Origin: Mediterraneibacter catenae
GTDB taxonomy: Bacteria > Bacillota > Clostridia > Lachnospirales > Lachnospiraceae
Length of the DNA stretch: 56,898 bases
Reading direction: 5' to 3'
Assembly (NCBI RefSeq): GCF_008691045.1
Contig: NZ_VMSO01000016.1
Location: forward strand, 1-56,898
This document shows, one piece after another, positions 52,639 to 56,898 of this stretch (its first letter is position 1; every line of letters starts with the position of its first letter). The position numbers and the translations under genes were made by a program. The notes under the pieces are model-generated. The model searched no databases. It saw nothing but the letters and a program-made list of their open reading frames with translations, and was not told the origin of the DNA.

Positions 52639-53430
52639 ATGGGAAAAGTCGGAGTGAGTGCGGAAGAGAAAGCACTTCCGTATTATAAATATTTTGAACA
52701 GGACCTGGCGCCGATCCCTGCGGAAAAGCTTGTGATCCTTGCGGAAGGAACGGGGGATGAAAAGAAAGCGGTGCCGTTTGAAAGGAAAGACCTGTTTCTG
52801 GCGGGAATGGATGAAGATTACTGTCAGACCGGGTACGGTGTAATGGACGACGGGACAGGGTTTGTCTGCAATACCACCTATATGCCGGGTGTGACCGGGG
52901 AGATGCTGGACTGGTGGTTCCCGTGGCACAGTGTGGGTTCGGATCTGCGCTACAAGATCTGGGATCCGGAAGACCACTACTTTGCAAGAGCGGACAGGGC
53001 GGACTATGTATGTGATCCGAATGTACCGATGAATCAGAAGACCTGGGGGGTCAACCATTATATTATGGAAGATGTGGGACCCGGACCCGAGTTCCTGAAA
53101 CTCTGTTTTAAGAATCCGGCGGATTTCGGATATGATATATCCAATATCGGAACGGAAAAATGCCAGTCCATGGTGTGCGCGATCGGGGAGAGTTCCTGCG
53201 CGGCGGCCATGACGCATAAGTGGTATCCGTACGAGGATGGCGTCATGTTCTGCTCCAGATTCTGGATCGGCTTTGGCGTTGTGGACGGGAAAATTGTGAA
53301 GACACTGCCGGAGGGCGTGCGGATTCCGGATATAGTGCCAAAAGGACTGTTTGCACATAACATTAAAGAATTTTCCAATCTGGCGGCAATTCTGCCTCAG
53401 GTATATAAAGAGAACAAAGGAGCACTGTGA
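52639..53430 (+). CDS. Phloretin hydrolase / DAPG hydrolase (PhlG) family C-C hydrolase
   Basis: The protein has 263 residues, close to the length of PhlG and Eubacterium ramulus phloretin hydrolase, which split an acyl phloroglucinol C-C bond with a zinc site. The family pattern is seen in WWFPWHSVGSDLRYKIWDP with EDH (H97, H113) and the later MTHKWYPYEDGVMFCSRFW (H193, E199) region. I cannot prove each zinc ligand without alignment. It is the last gene of the TetR-controlled operon, 20 bases after the membrane protein. This enzyme type cleaves dihydrochalcones to phloroglucinol and a phenylpropionic acid. Confidence 0.8.
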   Translation: MGKVGVSAEEKALPYYKYFEQDLAPIPAEKLVILAEGTGDEKKAVPFERKDLFLAGMDEDYCQTGYGVMDDGTGFVCNTTYMPGVTGEMLDWWFPWHSVGSDLRYKIWDPEDHYFARADRADYVCDPNVPMNQKTWGVNHYIMEDVGPGPEFLKLCFKNPADFGYDISNIGTEKCQSMVCAIGESSCAAAMTHKWYPYEDGVMFCSRFWIGFGVVDGKIVKTLPEGVRIPDIVPKGLFAHNIKEFSNLAAILPQVYKENKGAL

Positions 53431-53492
53431 TGCCTTGTCTGTGAGGCAAAGAGCAGTGCCGGACTGGAATATCTTTTTCCGCAAAAAAGGAA

Positions 53493-53512
53493 GAGCCACA
53501 TCTCTGTGGCTC
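53493..53512. terminator. Hairpin after the hydrolase gene
   Basis: GAGCCACA, four-base loop, TGTGGCTC form a perfect 8-base stem about 60 bases after the stop codon. No T-run follows on the plus strand (AAAGGGGG), while the minus strand has one nearby, so it may be a weak or reverse terminator. Confidence 0.4.
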
Positions 53513-53631
53513 AAAGGGGGAAAAAGTTTATGAAAAAGTGTTCTTTTTAAGAACAGTTATAGTATAGAAAAGAGTTGTGTAAAAAGTGTGTTCAACTTTT
53601 GAATGGAGTATGAACAATGCGTAAAAAACTA

Positions 53632-53660
53632 TTGCAATCCTGTGTATAAAGAGTTATATT
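53632..53660 (+). promoter_or_regulatory. Promoter of the FMN riboswitch-ribU operon
   Basis: TTGCAA (53632-53637), 17 bases, TATATT (53655-53660). Start is expected near 53667, about 15 bases ahead of the riboswitch. Confidence 0.75.
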
Positions 53661-53681
53661 ATTACACGTAAAAGGAATAAA

Positions 53682-53808
53682 ATCTTCGGGGTCGGGTGTA
53701 AGTCCCAACCGGCGGTATAGTCCGCGAACTGCTTCACAGCAGCCGAACCGGTGACCTTCTGATAAGAAGGAATTCCGGTACCGACAGTATAGTCTGGATG
53801 AGAGAAGA
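53682..53808 (+). promoter_or_regulatory. FMN riboswitch (RFN element)
   Basis: The conserved RFN parts occur in order: ATCTTCGGGG at the 5-prime end, GGGTGTAAGTCCC, ACCGGCGGTATAGTCCGCGA, an AGCCGAACCGGTGA segment, AATTCCGGTACCGACAGTAT, AGTCTGGATGAGAGAAGA at the 3-prime end, with pairing of the outer ends. A strong terminator follows at 53871, so FMN binding should stop transcription before the two riboflavin transporter genes. Confidence 0.97.
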
Positions 53809-53870
53809 GATTTATAGTCGTCCGTATATATTTTGTGTATCAGACGACAGTCCATTGCATGAGAGATTAA

Positions 53871-53899
53871 CCCCGGAAAGAGATTTCCGGGGTTTTATT
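53871..53899 (+). terminator. Riboswitch-controlled terminator
   Basis: CCCCGGAAA, loop GAGA, TTTCCGGGG and then TTTTATTT. It lies 62 bases after the RFN element and 93 before the first ribU start, the expected place for an expression platform. Confidence 0.9.
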
Positions 53900-53930
53900 T
53901 TGCGCGATACGGCTGATGGACGAAATTTCC
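53895..53930 (+). repeat. Short copy of the GCGCGATACG element
   Basis: TTATTTTGCGCGATACG (53895-53911) is identical to 55194-55210, and the next 20 bases (pattern G-GGNCGA ... CCGTG) are also related. In both places the sequence directly follows a terminator T-run. Confidence 0.6.
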
Positions 53931-53992
53931 GTGAAGATTGCCTTTTTCAAAATAATTTGCCGCATGTGCGGCGGAAAAAGGAGAGAAGAAAG

Positions 53993-54631
53993 ATGAGTAC
54001 AGAAACAAAAACAACAGTGCAGTCACAGGTGAAGGAGAGGTTCGGCGTCAGAGCCCTTGTGAATATCGGCATGCTTGCGGCAATCGCGGTCATTTTGATG
54101 CTTTTTGAGATTCCCCTGCCGTTTGCTCCGTCATTTTACGAGATTGACTTCAGCGAGGTGCCCGTCATGGTAGGATGCTTTGCGATGGGACCCTTTGCAG
54201 GAGCTCTCATAGAGTTTGTAAAGATCCTGCTCAATTTTGTTTTTACAGGTACAGATACAGCCGGAGTAGGTGAGCTGGCGAACTTTATCATCGGTTGTTC
54301 GCTCTGTGTTCCGGCAGGTCTGATCTACAGGAGAAAACGTACAAGAACAACAGCGCTTATCGGTATGGCTGCAGGCACGGTTACAATGACGGTGATCGGA
54401 TGCGCAGTGAATGCATTTGTCCTTCTGCCGACTTATGCTACAGCGTTCGGAATGCCGATCGATGCTCTTGTGGAAATGGGAACAGCAGTGAACCCGGCGA
54501 TCAATAGCCTGACCACATTTGTATTCTTTGCGGTTGCACCATTTAATATCCTGAAAGGCGTGCTCGTATCCGCTATTGTGTTCCTTATCTATAAAAAGAT
54601 CAGCCCGATCTTCAGGATGCGTCTGTCATGA
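53993..54631 (+). CDS. ribU: Riboflavin ECF transporter S component RibU, first copy
   Basis: The protein has 212 residues with about six membrane helices. RibU-like features: LVNIGMLAAIAVILML, EIPLPFAPSFYEIDFSEVPVMVG (substrate-binding loop from about residue 38 to 60) and LIEFVKILLNFVFTGT. It binds riboflavin or FMN for uptake with a shared EcfAAT module not seen in this window. The start at 53993 has AGGAGAG upstream; earlier in-frame codons lie in the riboswitch. FMN riboswitch control supports the function strongly. It overlaps the next gene by 4 bases. Confidence 0.93.
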   Translation: MSTETKTTVQSQVKERFGVRALVNIGMLAAIAVILMLFEIPLPFAPSFYEIDFSEVPVMVGCFAMGPFAGALIEFVKILLNFVFTGTDTAGVGELANFIIGCSLCVPAGLIYRRKRTRTTALIGMAAGTVTMTVIGCAVNAFVLLPTYATAFGMPIDALVEMGTAVNPAINSLTTFVFFAVAPFNILKGVLVSAIVFLIYKKISPIFRMRLS

Positions 54632-55161
54632 GAGGGCGAACAGTAAAACTGGTTAAAATGGGAGCGATGGTAGCGATATCGGTCGCGCTGGTTTATCTTA
54701 TCCATTTTCCTATCTTCCCGGCAGTTGCATTTCTGGAATATGATCCGGCAGACATCCCGATCCTGATTGGTACTTTTGCTTTTGGACCTCTTGCAGGGCT
54801 GGCCCTGACAGTAGTAACTTCTGTGATCCAGGGGCTGACAGTGAGTTCCGGAAGCGGACTTTATGGCATCCTGATGCATGTGATCGCGACAGGGATGCTG
54901 GTCATCGTATCCGGGTCAATCTACGGTCGCAAGAAGACAAAAAACATGGCAGTTGTATCGCTTCTCTGCGGTATGGCTGCCATGGCGGTCGTTATGATGG
55001 GCGCCAATATTGTCATTACTCCTCTTTTTATGGGAGTTTCGGCAGAAGCCGTGTGGTCTCTTATGCCATTTATTGTCGGATTTAATTTGATCAAGGCTGG
55101 AATCAATGGCGGAGTTACTTTTATCCTTTACAAACGGATTGCCAATTTTTTGAGGAGATAG
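54628..55161 (+). CDS. Second RibU-like ECF S component
   Basis: The protein has 177 residues and is shorter than its neighbour but of the same fold: VKMGAMVAISVALVYLIHF, LEYDPADIPILIGTFAFGP and LIKAGINGGVTFILYKRI. The pair of acidic residues in the loop after helix 1 (EYDPADIP) is shared with the first copy (EIDFSEVP). Tandem RibU homologues translated in overlap (ATGA) behind one FMN riboswitch could form a heteromer, take different flavins, or be a recent duplication. Confidence 0.85.
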   Translation: MRGRTVKLVKMGAMVAISVALVYLIHFPIFPAVAFLEYDPADIPILIGTFAFGPLAGLALTVVTSVIQGLTVSSGSGLYGILMHVIATGMLVIVSGSIYGRKKTKNMAVVSLLCGMAAMAVVMMGANIVITPLFMGVSAEAVWSLMPFIVGFNLIKAGINGGVTFILYKRIANFLRR

Positions 55162-55164
55162 ATG

Positions 55165-55200
55165 ACTCCCGCTTCTTTATGGAGAAGCGGGAGTTATTTT
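55165..55200 (+). terminator. Terminator of the ribU operon
   Basis: ACTCCCGCTTC (55165-55175) pairs perfectly with GAAGCGGGAGT (55184-55194), followed by TATTTT, and merges into the repeat element that follows. Confidence 0.9.
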
Positions 55201-55201
55201 G

Positions 55202-55335
55202 CGCGATACGCCCGGAGGGCGACCGCCGTGCTTGCACGAGCGGGCATCCGACGGGCAACGGTCATCGAGCGGCAATGCCGTGAGATGAGCGAGGTATCGC
55301 GGTGATTGGGTAGGGGAAGGAATCTTCCCCTACCC
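55202..55335 (+). repeat. Palindromic GC-rich intergenic element
   Basis: CGCGATAC (55202-55209) and GTATCGCG (55294-55301) bracket a GC-rich stretch of about 100 bases without a coding frame of note. A perfect 12-base hairpin GGGTAGGGGAAG/CTTCCCCTACCC (55308-55335) follows. Its head matches 53895-53930. This looks like a REP or MITE-type repeat or a structured RNA. Base composition is much richer in GC than the flanks. The rest of the gap to 55410 shows nothing I can name. Confidence 0.6.
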
Positions 55336-55410
55336 GATTGAAAATAACAGTTCGGTCTGCGTCGTTAGCAGAGCAGTGTTGGCGTGCAAAACAGGATAGA
55401 AATAAAAAAG

Positions 55411-55439
55411 TTGACAATTCAAAAAGTTTGTATTAAAAT
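55411..55439 (+). promoter_or_regulatory. SigmaA promoter of the SleB-like gene
   Basis: TTGACA (55411-55416), 17 bases, TAAAAT (55434-55439). The leader to the start codon is about 100 bases and AT-rich. Confidence 0.8.
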
Positions 55440-55544
55440 ACCGCCTGTAACAATTTTGTAATATCTGTAATAAAACTGAAAATAATAACATATATATTTA
55501 AAAGAAGTTTGTAAAGATATTGCAATATGTTAGAGGAGGAGTAT

Positions 55545-56213
55545 ATGAAATATAATCAGAACAGGCGGATTTTTCGTATGTTTTACGCCGCCACTGCCAG
55601 TGTAACTTTGTTAACAGGATTTACGAGCCTGGCTGCGGAGAAGGATGCTTTTACGGCAGATACCGGCCTTGTACAGGAGGAAGCAGAGGAAGGAGCTTCG
55701 TGGGATTTTGCAGATACTGTAACGGATATTCAGGAAGATGCCGTGGATCAGACAAAGGCTGCGGCAGAAGAAGCAAAACGGCTTGCAGAGGAAAAGGCGG
55801 CTCAGGAAGCTGCCGCCCAGGCTGAAAAAGAAGCACAGGCTCAGGCAGAGCAGGCTCAGGTTTCATCGGCAGTCAATGCATCGGCTTCCGAGCAGGAGCT
55901 TTTGGCGGCACTGATCTTCTGTGAGGCGGGAAATCAGCCTTATGACGGACAGGTAGCCGTAGGTGCGGTTGTTATGAACCGCGTGCGCAGCGGATCATTC
56001 CCAGATACGATCACAGACGTGATCTATCAGTCCGGACAGTTTACCCCGGCGATGACAGGATGGCTGGATTCAGTCCTTGCAAGCGATGGTTATACAGACT
56101 CTGCGATGCAGGCAGCGGCAGATGCGCTGGCAGGGAGCAACCCGATCGGAGACTGTCTTTATTTCAGCACAGGCGGAGGCGGGTACCAATTAGGGGATCA
56201 TTACTTCCGTTAA
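55545..56213 (+). CDS. Secreted cell wall hydrolase, SleB-type (Hydrolase_2)
   Basis: The protein has 222 residues. A signal peptide (RMFYAATASVTLLTGFTSLA, basic start) is followed by an acidic stretch, a Glu/Ala/Gln-rich coiled coil (about residues 65-110) and the SleB/CwlJ catalytic domain. The domain starts at LLAALIFCEAGNQPYDGQVA with its glutamate, then VGAVVMNRVRSGSFP, and ends with DHYF close to the C-terminus. Members are lytic transglycosylases or amidases acting on peptidoglycan. The start at 55545 follows GAGGAGG; an ATG at 55527 lies before the ribosome site. Monocistronic. Confidence 0.88.
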   Translation: MKYNQNRRIFRMFYAATASVTLLTGFTSLAAEKDAFTADTGLVQEEAEEGASWDFADTVTDIQEDAVDQTKAAAEEAKRLAEEKAAQEAAAQAEKEAQAQAEQAQVSSAVNASASEQELLAALIFCEAGNQPYDGQVAVGAVVMNRVRSGSFPDTITDVIYQSGQFTPAMTGWLDSVLASDGYTDSAMQAAADALAGSNPIGDCLYFSTGGGGYQLGDHYFR

Positions 56214-56322
56214 ACGGGGGTTCCGTTAAAATAGTGGATGGTAATAGCAGTATAATTATGATAAAATAGTCCGGTATTAGTAAAATTACTGTGTATGTTC
56301 ACGATACCAGAGGAGACAAAAG

Positions 56323-56814
56323 ATGGCAGTCCGGATAAGAGAATATGAAAAAAATGATGCTCATGAAGCGGTAAATATATGGAATCAGGTCGTGGGGGAT
56401 GGAGAAGCATTCCCTCAGACGGAATTACTGACGGCGGAAGCCGGAGACGAATTTTTCCGGGAACAGTCGTTTACCGGCATTGCTTACGATGAAGAAAGCG
56501 GTGAGATTACCGGTCTGTATATCCTTCACCCGAATAATGTCGGGCGCTGCGGGCATATCTGCAATGCCAGCTACGCTGTAAAAAAGGGCATGAGAGGACA
56601 GCATATCGGGGAAAAGCTGGTAACACACTGCATGCAGAAAGGAAAGGAACTGGGGTTTCGCATCCTGCAGTTTAATGCAGTGGTCGCCTCCAACAGATAT
56701 GCGCTGAGACTGTATGAGAAGCTGGGATTTGTCCGGCTCGGGACGGTTCCCGGAGGCTTTCTTATGAAAGACGGACATTATGAAGATATCATTCTGTGTT
56801 ATCATGAACTGTAA
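56323..56814 (+). CDS. GNAT-family N-acetyltransferase
   Basis: The protein has 163 residues. The GNAT motif A is seen in YAVKKGMRGQHIGEKLVTHC (acetyl-CoA pyrophosphate loop R/Q-x-x-G-x-G/A, here RGQHIG). Motif B is QFNAVVASNRYALRLYEKLG, followed by FVRLGTVPGGF. The substrate is unknown. GAGGAGAC precedes the ATG. No partner gene is visible before the window ends; 56815-56898 shows nothing I can identify. Confidence 0.88.
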   Translation: MAVRIREYEKNDAHEAVNIWNQVVGDGEAFPQTELLTAEAGDEFFREQSFTGIAYDEESGEITGLYILHPNNVGRCGHICNASYAVKKGMRGQHIGEKLVTHCMQKGKELGFRILQFNAVVASNRYALRLYEKLGFVRLGTVPGGFLMKDGHYEDIILCYHEL

Positions 56815-56898
56815 AATTCCGGATTTATCGTACAGGCTCATAATTGAAAAACAGCACAAAAACAGATTGATACAGCACAGACAATTCACGTATCCACG

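Noticed and set aside
53798..53992. N-terminal extension of RibU from 53798
   Set aside because: It would be translated from the riboswitch and terminator; the start at 53993 has a good ribosome site and gives the usual RibU length.
1..56898. CRISPR arrays, tRNA, rRNA, prophage or insertion sequences
   Set aside because: No regular repeat-spacer arrays, cloverleaf sequences, transposase or phage genes were noticed on either strand.

Overview
The window looks like a chromosomal segment of an anaerobic, gut-type Lachnospiraceae or related Clostridia. The reasons are strong AGGAGG ribosome sites, moderate GC, BioY and RibU ECF-type vitamin uptake, a SleB-type cell wall hydrolase, and dense carbohydrate clusters each with its own AraC, LacI or TetR regulator. 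No rRNA, tRNA, CRISPR, phage or insertion-sequence gene was recognised. The left edge cuts one gene.

Region 1 (1-7040) is a LacI-controlled operon: class II ketose-bisphosphate aldolase, LacI, FGGY kinase, zinc polyol dehydrogenase, PfkB sugar-phosphate kinase and aldo/keto reductase. Together they could take an aldose or polyol through ketose, ketose phosphate and ketose bisphosphate to trioses. No transporter is present. Region 2 (7055-13032) is a sialic-acid locus: nanK-nanE-nanQ diverge from an AraC gene, which is followed by a YjhC/NanOx-type 2,7-anhydro-sialic-acid oxidoreductase and NanA. Its ABC transporter has been lost by one internal deletion that joins the start of a lipoprotein gene to the end of a permease gene. 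Region 3 (13050-17910) holds gene remnants, an HPr-like protein without the catalytic histidine, an orphan LivJ lipoprotein, bioY with a BirA box, and a DUF5685/DnaJ/membrane-protein trio.

Region 4 (17947-33093) is plant-glycan oriented: an AraC with a GH106-like hydrolase, a MATE/Crp pair sharing a perfect Crp-type palindrome, a GH43 enzyme, an AraC regulator fused to a GH39-like domain, a GPH sugar symporter, a GH3 enzyme and an esterase.

Region 5 (33276-46289) is the most notable sugar cluster. It has two separate pairs resembling C-glycoside deglycosidase (TIM-barrel catalytic subunit plus small DUF6379-type subunit), two Gfo/Idh oxidoreductases, one further TIM-barrel protein, an iron-sulfur-type flavoprotein, a ROK kinase, a second and degenerate AraC-GH39 hybrid, and a divergent AraC/GH35-like pair. 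The expected chemistry is oxidation of the sugar at C3 followed by elimination of the aglycone.

Region 6 (46373-55161) is TetR-controlled. It encodes a two-protein, multi-cluster Fe-S/flavin reductase chain ending in a fumarate-reductase-like domain, a DUF1097 membrane protein and a phloretin-hydrolase/PhlG-like C-C hydrolase. An FMN riboswitch with two tandem RibU genes follows directly. Regions 4-6 read together as a candidate island for stripping sugars, including C-linked ones, from plant polyphenols and then reducing and cleaving the aglycone. This is inference from gene content and is untested. The window ends with a palindromic repeat, a SleB-like protein and a GNAT acetyltransferase.
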